Assembly (NCBI GenBank): GCA_035772405.1
Contig: JAYKKM010000450.1
Span: 3,012,501-3,076,500, forward strand
Reading direction: 5' to 3'
Length of the DNA stretch: 64,000 nt
From: Chrysogorgia sp. JL179-B06
Lineage: Eukaryota; Cnidaria; Anthozoa; Scleralcyonacea; Chrysogorgiidae
Shown: positions 11,001 through 43,478 of the stretch, piece after piece
How positions within the stretch are numbered: the stretch's first letter is position 1
Layout of the letters: every line of letters starts with the position of its first letter
Made by a program: the position numbers and the translations under genes
Notes under the pieces: generated by a model
Seen by the model: only the letters and a program-made list of their open reading frames with translations
Told to the model about the DNA's origin: nothing
Database searches by the model: none

Positions 11001-14000
11001 ATAGTATCCCTATGAGAAAAATCAGCCAAATTGTCCAATATGCTATAAGTCCTGGGTAGTGTCGGATTGGTCTAAAAATCTATTAGTGAGTAGTTTAGAC
11101 CTGGTTTCCTATTTGACTTTAAGACAAACGTATAACCAAAAATGTATGGTTTCTGAGATATAGGGCTCCAAACGTTTTTAACCAATGAGAATTTTAAGAA
11201 CTTTGGTGCTACGGATGGCGCTACGGTTGGCGCTACGGTTGGCGCTACGGATGGCGCTACGGATGGCGCTACGGTTGGCGCTACGGATGGCGCTACATAT
11301 GGCGCTACGGATGGCGCTACGGTTGGCGCTACGGATGGCGCTACGGATGGCGCTACGGATGGCGCTACGGATGGCGCTACGGATGGCGCTACGGTTGGCG
11401 CTACGGTTGGCGCTACGGATGGCGCTACGGATGGCGCTACGGTTGGCGCTACGGATGGCGCTACGGTTGGCGCTACGGTTGGCGCTACGGATGGCGCTAC
11501 GGATGGCGCTACGGTTGGCGCTACGGATGGCGCTACGGTTGGCGCTACGGTTGGCGCTACGGATGGCGCTACGGATGGCGCTACGGTTGGCGCTACGGAT
11601 GGCGCTACGGTTGGCGCTACGGTTGGCGCTACGGATGGCGCTACGGATGGCGCTACGGTTGGCGCTACGGATGGCGCTACGGTGGGCGCTACGGATGGCG
11701 CTACGGATGGCGCTACGGATGGCGCTACGGATGGCGCTACGGATGGCGCTACGGATGGCGCTACGGTTGGCGCTACGGATGGCGCTACGGTTGGCGCTAC
11801 GGTTGGCGCTACGGTGGGCGCTACCTTGAGCTACCCTTAAATATCAATATTTTTTAATACAATTTTACATACAGCATTTTTAACCCAATTGGAACCATTT
11901 AAGAGGGTGAGACTATACAAAATAAAAAATAAATAAAATAAGAACCACCCCAATGTGGGCACTACGGTTGGCACTACGGTGGGCGCTTCGGTTGGCGCTA
12001 CGGTGGGCGCTACTGTGGACGCTACGGTGGGGGCTAGCTACGGTTGGTGTTACTTAGGATTTACATTTTACCGTGAGAATCGAGTACAGAATCGTGAGAG
12101 CGCCGTGAGATTGTCGTCAAAACCGTGACACTTGGCGTGCTTCTCATGTCTTTTCATTTTCATTTAATTTAATTAGCACTCTCCTTTTATCCCGTTCGCC
12201 GCTCCTGCTCCATACTCATTTGCAGCGAGGTGTACGTCCTCCTCAACAAACCAATATTCGAGGAACGACTTCTCAAGTCCAGGAAACGATCATTCACCTA
12301 ACCGTACTTCGTCACCTTTGAAAACGTGGATAGAACGGCATAACATGGAACCCATAATGACTATGCAGGAGATCGATGATACAAACCAGGAGATGAGGAA
12401 AACAGATACGTGCACCGCCAAAACAAGGGCAGCGCCCGAGGGCGAAGGATTGTGAGTAAAATATTGATATCATTTGTGAATTCCTGGATTGCACGTGACG
12501 TCACGGCAGCCATGTTTATTTTATTTTATTAGCTTTACCATTGTGCAAGAAAAAACAACAAAAAAAGAAACCTAACATAGATTACACTATACAGTAATAA
12601 AACAATGGCAGGGTGACCGCAACAGCATAGCCAATTACTGCGGACCCAGAATTTAAAAGTATATTTACAAATAATGTGTTAATTTAATAATAATACACAA
12701 TAACTGTAGCTCCGCGCCAAGATTAGTCATGATCAATAACTCATCATCAGCAATGGTAAAGGATCGAGATAACCAGCGCAAGCGCAGAAAACACACCATT
12801 GCCGCCCCTCAGATCCACAGCCGTTCTGTATTTGATTAATCTAATATTAAGAACAACAAGTGATAGTACAAGTAATGATACGAGACGAATTACACTTCAA
12901 GCAGATAGTTTTAAAGGATCTAGGATTATCACAGTTATAGGTGTTTGCCAGGGATTTAAAGTAGTATCTGAGCATGGTTGATCTGAATAAATTAAAGGTA
13001 CCATACATAAGTTTAGTTCGTCGGCTAAAGTGTTCCATATTCTGTTGGTTCTCTTCCTTTCTCTGTTGGAGGTTACTTAACAAAAGAATCTCAATAGATG
13101 ATTCTATTGTACCTAGCAACCAACATTGCCGCTGTGGCTTGTCCTCTGAGTATCAAGGAATTGATTGCAATCCACCAATATATAGCGACGTCTGTTCTAG
13201 AACGTATTTGTCTGGGTTTTTTGTGCAAACCGAGCGACGAAGAAACGAGATCTGTGCGAAAAAACCTAAGGCAAATACTTTCAATTCGGCCGTACAAACC
13301 GAGCAAAACTTGGTTCATTTTCTTCCATTATTATGTTGCCGTTTTTAATACTGGCCCGCGAAAAAAGCGTATTGCCCTTGCAGCGTATTGCCTGGGAGGG
13401 CATTCCGGATCGCTCCAATTTGGCACGAATCGGAAAACTAACTAAGTCAGAAATAATTTTAGTCTCACTAATAGTGTAACCATTTTATTTACAGAAAGAA
13501 TGAACATGGCAACAGTAAAATCAAGGTAGAAATGAAAAAAGCATATATATTTTAGTTTCATTTCTCATTCTATACGACAATGAAACCTCTACAAGTAAAC
13601 TGTACATATTCAGTGTCCACAGAATATCTTAAAGGGATACTCCAGCCAAAATACAAATGTAGTTCATATAAAAGATCTTACTGACTTTAGTTTATCTCCA
13701 AAGTTTCAGCATTCCTATCAATTTAGTTAAGAAGATATGGCTAGTTGAAGTTGGAGAGTTTGTCCAATTTCGACGCCATATTTGTTTCTCAAGTATGACA
13801 TCACTGAGTGGTTTTATCTCGTATTATGCCTAAGAAGCTCCTCTACTTTTCTGCATGAGGAACTAAATAGTTTATTTCGACTAATTTTCGTCCAAAGAGC
13901 ATTCGCAACAGCTATCACTATGTGATCGCCATCAAAACAACTCCACTGCCGATAAAGAATCACTCAATGACCTCATATTTTCAAAACCAATATGGCGTCA

Positions 14001-17000
14001 AAATTCTCAAATTTTCAACGTCTTAACTAAATTGATAGGAATGCTGAAACTTTGGAAAATAAACTAAAGTCAGCAAGTTCTTTCTTATGAACTACATTTG
14101 TATTTTGGCTGCAGTATACCCTTTATCCTGTAGTCAGTGGATTGTTTTTTTCTCATTTCATCTTCTTTTACTCTGTTCTACATGTTAATCCACCTTTCTT
14201 CCCGTTCGATATGGCATCTACATATTTTTAAAAACCGTCTACTTTGATTTAGAATTGCCAGGATTTTCCCATACCATCACCAGCCCAAAACCAAGTCACT
14301 ATAGATTGCCTGAACAAAAGTGATCCGCAGTCCTTCCTGACAGACCTTCAAATTTTAGATGAACTCATGACCGAAGGCATGCAGCGAACTATCACATATC
14401 CCTCCGACACTCCACACGGAGACGGTAACACTAATCGAACCCCGGCAGTACAGCAGTCGGAACACAGCGGTAACGACGACAAGCAATTAGATTTCAACGA
14501 TACTGCTTCAATTCACACGCAATATGAACCTCAAATAAATGAGAAATCGTCCACCGATGAAGTGTGGAGAAACTTCGTGTTGCGGAACACAGGCCAGAAT
14601 ATTTATAACAACCCTCCCATGGTATACGAACAGGTAAACTTTACTACCATAAAGATCGGTCAGAGGTCTGAAGGTATTGGTCAAAAGGGCCAGATTGGAC
14701 TCTAGATTAGACAAAAATTATAAAAAGAAATGAATTCACTGGCAGAATTAGCAAAAGACAACGAAGCTATTCTGTACAGATAACATAATTCTTTACAAAC
14801 CTTTTTATCTCACACACAACCTTCCGTTCAAATTACTTTAAAATTCATTTTTTGTTTTTTTCCCAGAAAGAGGCATCGCCTCAAGATAAAATTCCAGAAA
14901 ATCTTCCTTTCAATACAACAGGTAGAACGACTAACAATACATTCCCATTTTAGCATTTTAGTTTTGAAATAACTGTTTTCAAAGAGATTTTTTGCGCGAT
15001 AACTAGTACAAGATTGGTAATTTTACGCGACATTTGCTGTTATTCCATTCCTGGCTTGAAAATCTTCTATAGTATTTTAATAATCAGTTGCCGCCGGCCT
15101 GTACGTTAACTGGTGGGAGATTTTTTGTGTTTTATAGGTCAGGATTCACAATCTTGCCGATCAAAAGCTGCTGAAGAAATGAAAGAGGTATATTATCAAA
15201 ATGATCAAGAGTTTCTCTCTGTGTTGCTCGTTGTCTCATGTAGCCTGTGAGTTCTTGTATTTTTGTAGGTTATGACGGTAAAGCAATATGAGAGTAGCCA
15301 AGAAAGCTCTTATGAATCAAGCTGGTCATCAACGGGCTCAGGTACACAAGGACGTCTATAAAGAGGGGTGATGATGATGATGGTGAAGATAATGGTGATG
15401 GTGGTGATGATGATAGTGATAATAATGACGATAATGATGGTATCATTATGGTGATAATGATTGTGACGATGATGATCGATGATGGTGATGATCGATGATG
15501 ATGGTGATGATAATAGTGATGATTGCGATGATAGTGGTTGTGATGGAGGTAGTGATGATATGATGATGGTGATGATGATGATGGTGATGATTGTGATAAT
15601 AGTGGTGGTGATGAAGGAGGTAATGATGGTGACGATGGTGGTGATGATGATAGTGATGATGGTGATGACGATCATGGTGATAAAGATGGTGATGAAGAAA
15701 GTGATGATGGTGATGATGGTGGTGATGATAATGACGATAATGATGGTGATGATAATGGTGATAATGATTGTGATGATGGTGACGATGGTGGTGATGCCTT
15801 AGTGGTGATGATGATCATAATGGTGATGAAGGTGGTGACAATGATGGTGATGATGGTGGTGGTGATGGCGGTGGTGATAATGGTGATGATAATGTTGTTA
15901 TAATAACGATGATAATGACCAATATTTTCAGAAAACGACTACAGCCGCACTGTGCATACCACTACCACCTCAAAGAAGTCACCAACGAAAAAGGTAAACT
16001 GTCTGACTTGTTGTTCTTGCCATAAGTTATATAATATCAATGACTGAAAAAGCCCAATATCTCAACCGAAAATACACGGGTTCTACATTATCAATCTACG
16101 GGTAAAAATCTTATCTACGGGTAAAAATCTTTTACCATTATCATACTGGCATGAGTATTTGGATATGATCCTTTTGTATAAGAACATCAGAGGCCACATC
16201 CATATAAGTGAAGATACAAACCCAGTTCATGAAAACGTCGGTAAAACCAGGAGAACTAATAAGGATCCAAATTCAATCCTACTGAAGATTCCGTTTGCTA
16301 GAACAGTTTGTTTTCAATCAAGCTTCTTCATAAGAGCCAGTAGAACATGGAACTGTTTAACCTCTGATTTAAGATCTAGAGTTATTAGCTTGGCCTCCTT
16401 CAAACAAGGTTTAATTAAATATTATAAAAACGCTATGTGTAATATATTTGATATTGACGATCCAAGAACATGGAAAACAGTATGTATCAAATGCCATACT
16501 GCGCGGGCACTTGTAAATGGACTAAGGTGTCTTTGTTGAACCTTATTTTAGTATTTTTTGTTTTTATGTAATCGAGTGTGTTCTTTTTTTTTAATCGATT
16601 GATGTTTTTTTTTTGTTTTTTTTATTTTTATTTTTATTTTTATTTTTTTTTAAATTTTTTTTTTTTGTCTACTTAAGGGGCCACCGTAACTGGGGAAACC
16701 TGTGGTGGTATCCCAAGCTTGTATGTAATACTTTTCGTAGCTGAAGTTTAATAAACCATAAACCATAAACCAATATAATGTTCCAAAAATCACGATTTCA
16801 TTTATATTTAAGGTTGAAGAAACGAGTGCTAACGCGAAGATGTCTAGCAGCTCACAAGAACTCCCCAGCAGTGCAACGTCTGAACAACTAGCGGAAAACC
16901 AAAACCAAGTGTATACCCTCGGGATTTCACACGGTTTACAGAAAAGACCCAAAGAACCTGCCCACAGGAGAGATGTCCCTGAAGGATCGAATTTATCTGT

Positions 17001-18810
17001 TTTTCGAATCTACCCTCTGAGTCGCTCACAGGACAAGAGCACCCAAACAGATCATAGCAAAATCGAAGTTCCTCTGGTGCATCATAAATCAGTGCAATGC
17101 CAAATCATACAGGAAAATCAGATACACGAAACGTCGTCGGAGATTAGTCCTGGTCATCAACAGTTTGAGAACACGTACAGTATCACGCTGACTTCTACTA
17201 GTGGCACAGCGATTGTCAGAAGTCCAACAGATCAAGATAATAACAGAAAACCCGGCATAAAAACCTCAAGTGAAATAAGTTGCGAAAAATATCCAGAACA
17301 ATTAAACACAAGCGGGAATTCCTCCAAAAATCTGACAGTCTTCGAAATGTTTTCAAAGACGCCAGACAACAGGTTACTATATACCACAAATTGCAATGAG
17401 CCGGACGGACTCACAGTTGCCACATTTAACAGTTGCCCAGTTGCCTCAGCTGATCATTCTACTGTGATCACACCAAAAACCAGTGACCAACCTGAAACCC
17501 TTCCATTCACCACTCGTGGCCATTATCCAGTCACCACTCCTCGTGGGTATTCTACAGCTGATACCACACCAAAAATCAGTGACCAACCATCTCTATCTGA
17601 AACCCTTCCGTTCACCACTCCTGGCCATTCTTCAGTCACCACTTCTGGGCATTCTACTGATACCACGCCAAAAACCAGTGACCAACCATCTCTATCTGAA
17701 ACCCTTCCGTTCACCACTCCTGGACATTCTTCAGTCACCACTTCTGGGCATTCTACTGATACCACGCCAAAAACCAGTGACCAACCATCTCTATCTGAAA
17801 CCCTTCCGTTCACCACTCCTGGCCATTCTTCAGTCACCACTCCTCATGGGTATTCTACTGGCACCACACCAAAAACCAGTGACCAACCATCTCTATCTGA
17901 AACCCTTCCGTTCACCACTCCTAGCCATTCTTCAGTCACCACTCCTCATGGGCATTCTACTGGTACCACACCAAAAACCAGTGACCAACCATCTCTATCT
18001 GAAACCCTTCCATTCACCACTCCTGGCCATTCTTCAGTCACCACTTCTGAACATTCTACTGATACCACACCAAAAACCAGTGACCAACCATCTCCATCTT
18101 CAACCCTTCCATTCACCACTGCTGGCCAATCTACTGTTACCACACCAAAAAGCAATCTCCAACTATCTCCATCCAAAACCCTTCCATTCACCACTCCTCA
18201 CCATTCTTCAGTCACCACACCCAAAATCGGTGACCAACCATCACCAACCAAAGCCTTTCCGGTCACCACTTGTGATATATCAGTCACCACACCAAAACAT
18301 CTCATGCCAAGCGGATCATCTCGTCACCTTACAGAAGCCAGACAAAACAACCTCACGTTAACCAAATCTGATCACCTCACAGAAACAACAACCAAAGACT
18401 GCGACCATCCAGGTCCTCTCACCGAAACCTCTCCAGTCACCACAGAGCCAAGAAAGACAATGCACACCTTCATTACTTCATTAGAAGTTTCACCAAAAAT
18501 TGTCCAGACCACTACGTCTGCCAGTCTTCCACTGACTAAACTTAACGAACCGCCTGCTAACACCTCATGTCGACTGGAAGAAGCCATTTTATGTCCACCA
18601 TCTGGCCACGAAGAAACGAAACCTATTGATCTTGAAGAGACTGCACCGGCCAAAGTCGCCCAACAAACTGCATTTTCCAGCGAGTACAAATTAAAAGACA
18701 AAGAAAACAATGACTACCAAAACACCATAAAGAAACTTGAAGAAGACATCGAGCAGTTGCGAAACATTAACATCTATCAATCAATACTCATCAAGTCTTT
18801 TGAAATGTGA
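8034..18810 (+). CDS. REDIC1: REDIC1 (C12orf40/HEIP1)-like meiotic protein, one exon unresolved
   Basis: Exons read: 8034-8056, 8150-8183, 8307-8469, 9357-9787, 12226-12451, 13495-13525, 14253-14633, 14867-14921, 15138-15187, 15269-15341, 15932-15993 and 16813-18810. The protein starts MNWVGG, followed by a Lys-rich block, FFERKRLEKKLK and a SxDILAL motif. This is the order I recall for the N-terminus of C12orf40/REDIC1, a class I meiotic crossover factor related to plant HEIP1. A later KSTQTD...KSVQCQI block resembles its C-terminal region. The intron after 8183 uses a GC donor (AAG|GCAAGG). Exon 9357-9787 ends in phase 0 while 12226 needs phase 1, so a small exon between them, inside the minisatellite intron, is missing or a border is wrong. 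All other joins are in phase. The last exon encodes 665 residues with Ser/Thr/Pro repeats and ends in a short coiled coil. Confidence 0.75.
8560..9235. repeat. ACC/ACT trinucleotide-type tandem repeat
   Basis: Imperfect ACCACTACCACCATC-type sequence with a longer recurring unit (TGCTACTATGGTTATTGCTACCACC and variants near 8850, 8965, 9060 and 9165, spacing about 100 bp). It occupies intron 3 of the REDIC1-like gene. Frames across it are low complexity. Confidence 0.8.
9924..12050. repeat. 12-bp minisatellite GGCGCTACGGTT/GGCGCTACGGAT carried with a foldback element
   Basis: Arrays lie at 9924-10330, 10676-10850, 11206-11830 and 11960-12050. Two spacers of about 350 bp (10331-10675 and 10856-11205) are nearly identical, giving a 525-bp higher-order period. 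At 11838-11947 the start of the spacer reappears in reverse complement. The termini AGGGGTAGCTCAAG (10441) and CTTGAGCTACCC (11825) are inverted repeats. All of it lies in one intron of the REDIC1-like gene. Confidence 0.9.
12515..13120 (-). mobile_element. LINE 3' end, minus strand
   Basis: The minus strand encodes the last part of a non-LTR reverse transcriptase protein ending with a DNPRSFKTICLKC-type motif, closely like the DDPRTWKTVCIKC end of the copy at 16150-16540. It finishes with an AATAAAATAAAATAAA tail at 12515-12531. It is a 5'-truncated insertion in the REDIC1-like gene, opposite to its transcription. Confidence 0.7.
13631..14124. mobile_element. Palindromic MITE, family 4
   Basis: The left end AAAGGGATACTCCAGCCAAA pairs with the right end TTTTGGCTGCAGTATACCCTTT, and the interior blocks AAAGTTTCAGCATTCCTATC and GATAGGAATGCTGAAACTTT are also inverted. 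It ends about 130 bp before a coding exon of the REDIC1-like gene. Confidence 0.85.
15370..15915. repeat. GAT/GGTGAT tandem repeat
   Basis: About 540 bp of GATGAT, GGTGAT and GATAATGAC units in the REDIC1-like intron before the exon at 15932. Open frames across it are Met/Val/Asp or Ile/Thr strings and are artefacts. Confidence 0.9.
16150..16775 (+). mobile_element. LINE 3' end with AATAAACCATA tail
   Basis: An open frame at 16159-16539 encodes a reverse-transcriptase C-terminus with RASRTWNCLTSDLR, SFKQGLIKYY and DPRTWKTVCIKC motifs. T-rich UTR follows, then a tandem AAACCATAAACCA tail just before 16775. It is truncated at its 5' end and sits in the last intron of the REDIC1-like gene in sense orientation. 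Confidence 0.8.
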
Positions 18811-18954
18811 TTTCACCAAATTTATTTGCATACATTGTTTTATGTAATATTATATCTTCTTATAAAATACATTTTGAAAAGATTGCTAGCCTTGTACAGT
18901 CTGATGAGAGATTTACTGATCGATGTCAGTGTTGTTTTCATTTGTTTATTTATC

Positions 18955-19340
18955 AAACATAGTTTGACGCTACTCTGGCTTTAAAAAGTTTTTTGAACGT
19001 AACTTTAAAAGTTACAGTCCATGACCCAACGTTTCGACACTCCAATCTAGTGTCTTCGTCAGAGGTGATCGTTGTAAAGTTAGGATCCCTATTTATACCC
19101 TCATAGAACCGATGATGACGTTATCTATTAACAAGATGCAAATAAGCTTCTGGTAATAAACCACCGTCATCGCGATTCAATGGGGCGTAGGCGCTATTGA
19201 TACTATTCATCATCGGTTCTATGAGGGTATAAAAAGTAATCCTAACTTTACAACGATTACCCCTGATGAAGACACTAGATTGGAATGGGTCATGGCCAGT
19301 AACTTTTAAAGTTACGTTCAAAAAACTTTTTAAAGGCAAC
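18955..19340. mobile_element. Penelope-type non-autonomous foldback copy
   Basis: The ends are inverted repeats (CATAGTTTGACGCTACTCTGG... and its reverse complement further right, interrupted by a SINE). Inside are CTACGATTAC-like and TTTATACCCTCATAGAACCG blocks that recur at 33076-33398 and 35152-35390. The minus strand reads CTGACGAAGACACTAG...GTGTCGAAACG, a hammerhead-like core. It starts 145 bp after the REDIC1-like stop codon. Confidence 0.65.
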
Positions 19341-19341
19341 G

Positions 19342-19560
19342 GCTTCCGTAGCTCAGTGGTCAGAGCGCTGCACTAGCATCGCAGGGTCGCGGGTTCAATT
19401 CCAGCCGGAAGGCCTTGAAGTTGCATTTTTCGCAACTGGTCCCGGTTTGGTCTTAAAATGTATGTATTCCAACACTCGAAATTTTCCTTCACCATAAATC
19501 CTTTCAACATGTAGTTTGATCGAGTGAAATGCCAAATATTTCCTACAACGTCAAACTATG
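19342..19560 (+). mobile_element. tRNA-Ala-derived SINE inserted in the Penelope-type end
   Basis: Bases 19342-19413 fold as a tRNA: acceptor GCTTCCG/CGGAAGG with a mismatch at the first pair, D-stem GCTC/GAGC, anticodon loop CTAGCAT (anticodon AGC, Ala), and T-loop TTCAATT. A non-tRNA body follows (GTTGCATTTTTCGCAACTGG... TTGATCGAGTGAAATGCCAAAT). The same body lies in reverse complement at 39970-40096, so this is a SINE rather than a stand-alone tRNA gene. The host sequence resumes at about 19548 with TCAAACTATGTCTGG. Confidence 0.7.
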
Positions 19561-19723
19561 TCTGGGAAATTATTTGTTTATTTATCTATATATATGCAAT
19601 ACCGTTTAATTAAATCCGGTTTACCGCTAAATGGTATAACCGTGGGCGCGCAAGGTCACCATAGAAACCGTGTAAGCTAGGTTTGTTTTTTAAATATTTT
19701 GCAAGTTGTTCAACCTTGATAAA

Positions 19724-22396
<2,673 letters not shown>

Positions 22397-23239
22397 CCCT
22401 TTTTGAAAAATAAAATAAAATGTAAATATAGGTGAGAATTCACTTTGACCACAGTGCTTTGACAATGTATGTAATTAAGGTATAAATAACTGTTCCAAAT
22501 AACTTTGCACAAAGATGCATATACTGGAACATTAAATAATTGACCAACTGGACATCATTAAATAATCATTATTAGGTTATTTTTAAGACACAAACATTTT
22601 GTTTGTATATAGCATTTAGGCCTACTAACTCTCACATGGCCTGAAAACATATACAAAAAGCGTAAGCAATTAGTCATATTTCAATGTTCAAGCTAAGGGA
22701 TGAGCCAATAATCGGAAATTAATCAATAGAAGCCGATAATTGGCAACTTTTAACAATTATTGGATGAGGTGAAGCATGATATCGAGAATTATCAAGGCTG
22801 AGGTTTGTGTTATCTGCTGAAGACTGAGGCTGAGGAGGATAACACAAACCGAGGTATTGATAATTCTCTATCATGCGAAAACCGAATTGAATAATTGCTT
22901 TATTATATGCATAAGAAGTGCTAAATGCGTTGGCAAATCTTTGTGAAGAACCTGCCATGATTTTCCCATTTTCTTTCGCCGTAAACAAGCTGGCAACAGC
23001 AAGCTAGCAACAAGATATTGGAATATAATGATGTCATAGCTACACTTTTTGAACCATAATATTGGAACATTCACGTCACATGAAGAGATGTCACGAATTA
23101 GCTGTATGCCAACAGCAAATCAAAATTGAGATAGAGTAGAGAATGCATAATAATCAGGCTTATCGGTAATCGACAGTGCTGATAAATAGCTGGCTTTTCT
23201 ATACTTGTGATATTTCATATTTCCTTTTGTTTGTCAACA

Positions 23240-23390
23240 AACACAACTTCATATCCAAATATTTTTTCTATTGCTAAGCAATATCTTAGTCCACCTATCG
23301 GTAGTAGTGCTTATTCGGAACGACTCTTTAGCAATGCAGGAAATATCTGGGAGGCCAAATTGAATTTTTCACTATTGGCTCATCTCTAGT
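23240..23390 (+). pseudogene. hAT transposase C-terminal dimerisation remnant
   Basis: The frame from about 23240 encodes YPNIFSIAKQYLSPP followed by SSAYSERLFSNAGN, the hAT-family C-terminal dimerisation motif (usually P-x-S-S-x-x-S-E-R-x-F-S-x-A-G). Only about 45 residues are recognisable. The rest of the gap between MORN5 and HAL (22397-23239) shows no gene; 22715-22880 contains a short imperfect inverted repeat. Confidence 0.7.
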
Positions 23391-23593
23391 TGAATATTTA
23401 ATTTACCTTACTTAGTTGTAAATGAATTATTTATCAATATAAAATGGTGCTATTTGCAGGACAGATCATCCATTTGTCAAAATTTAGCAGTATTATGTGA
23501 GATTAGGTATAATTTGGTTTGAGCGAGAGCTCGGACTAACTAACTAAGTAAGTAAGTAAGGTATAATTATAAATTTGATAGTAAACAAAACCA

Positions 23594-42489
<18,896 letters not shown>

Positions 42490-42565
42490 CTTTTCCGACC
42501 GAACAGACTTCGCAACGTTTTACATCGCTTTGTTTTTGTTACCAAGATTTCCACTACTTCCCCAT

Positions 42566-42575
42566 GTGACGTCAC
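42566..42575. promoter_or_regulatory. Perfect CRE palindrome GTGACGTCAC upstream of HAL
   Basis: GTGACGTCAC contains the full CREB/ATF site TGACGTCA, 77 bp upstream of the HAL ATG. It is not within a recognised repeat, unlike the other TGACGTCA sites in MITE arms. Function is inferred. Confidence 0.5.
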
Positions 42576-43015
42576 CCGATATTAGAAACAATTTCGTTTA
42601 GAAGGAATTTGATGCCACGTCTGTTTGTTAAATTTTCTTGAAAAACTTGAAATATTTGCCTTAGCCGAGCTGGGAAGTAGCTAGGATAAAAATGAAAGTA
42701 CGTTTTTGAGTTAGCGTAGTGCAATTTGGCTCAAGGAAAGGCCAGCATTCCTTTGGTCAGCCAGGCCTACGACACGCCTCTCACACACCTTACACTTTTT
42801 CCCTACTCAGGGAGGGGTAGGGTGTGGGAAAAGAGAAACCTATTTTTGCTTTTAATATTCCAACAGAGAGCAGTTAAATACATTTTCCGCATGTAAGAAA
42901 AAGCGATGTATTTATTCGAAGTAAGTTAATGGCTCTTGTCTCAATTTAGTTTATAAACATCAACATTGAAGGCTGAGGGGCCGGCTACACGTGGATAAAA
43001 CGTGGATATGTATAT

Positions 43016-43465
43016 ACAAATGTGCGGCTGCTAGCTTACAGTACAGCGGACAACTTTGGTAGGATTCTGCTACGAGCTAGCCCGAAATAGATATGTTATG
43101 TAATTACCTCCTCCGTTCTTTAAAAAAACCCGCTTTAAATTTCGATTTTTATTCAAAAAGTTAAGCGGACTTTTTAAAAGAACGAGGTAATACATAACAT
43201 ATCTATCTTTCTTCGAACACCCGTTCCTCACGTTATAAGCCACAAACTACTGGAATTGTTAAAGCATTGTAAGCAGTAAATTATTAGCGGGTTTATAGGG
43301 TTAGGATCTTTGTTGTTTTGGGGTTGATTACAATCCAATAATTTACTGCTCACAAAGCTTAACAATTCCAGTTGTTTGTGGATTATCAACGTGAGGAACG
43401 GCTGCTTCGAAGGCACCTGCCAATGTTGCCCGCTGTACTGTAAGCTAGCAGCCACACATTTGTGA
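43016..43465. mobile_element. Nested foldback element upstream of UROC1
   Basis: Outer arms 43016-43054 and 43427-43465 are complementary with two mismatches in 39 bp. Inside are two further hairpins: one from about 43085 to 43210 (ATAGATATGTTATGTA and its complement) and one from about 43212 to 43415 (CGTTCCTCACGTT... AACGTGAGGAACG). The element ends 13 bp before the UROC1 ATG, so it must supply promoter and/or 5' UTR. Confidence 0.85.
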
Positions 43466-43478
43466 TTAAAAAGCAATT

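Larger units (their letters stand above)
42490..43478. promoter_or_regulatory. Divergent promoter region, HAL / UROC1
   Basis: The two start codons face away from each other across 989 bp. The HAL-proximal half is unique sequence with a perfect CRE. The UROC1-proximal half is a foldback element. Shared control is an inference from geometry and pathway. Confidence 0.65.

Noticed and set aside
9879..11829. Long Leu-Ala-Arg open frames over the 12-bp minisatellite
   Set aside because: A 12-bp unit keeps every frame open without coding meaning.
17483..18361. 292-residue open frame in another phase, plus minus-strand frames
   Set aside because: Shadows of the Ser/Thr/Pro repeat exon of the REDIC1-like gene.
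19342..19413. Functional tRNA-Ala(AGC) gene
   Set aside because: The first acceptor pair and one pair each in the anticodon and T stems are mismatched, and a SINE body follows that recurs at 39970-40096.
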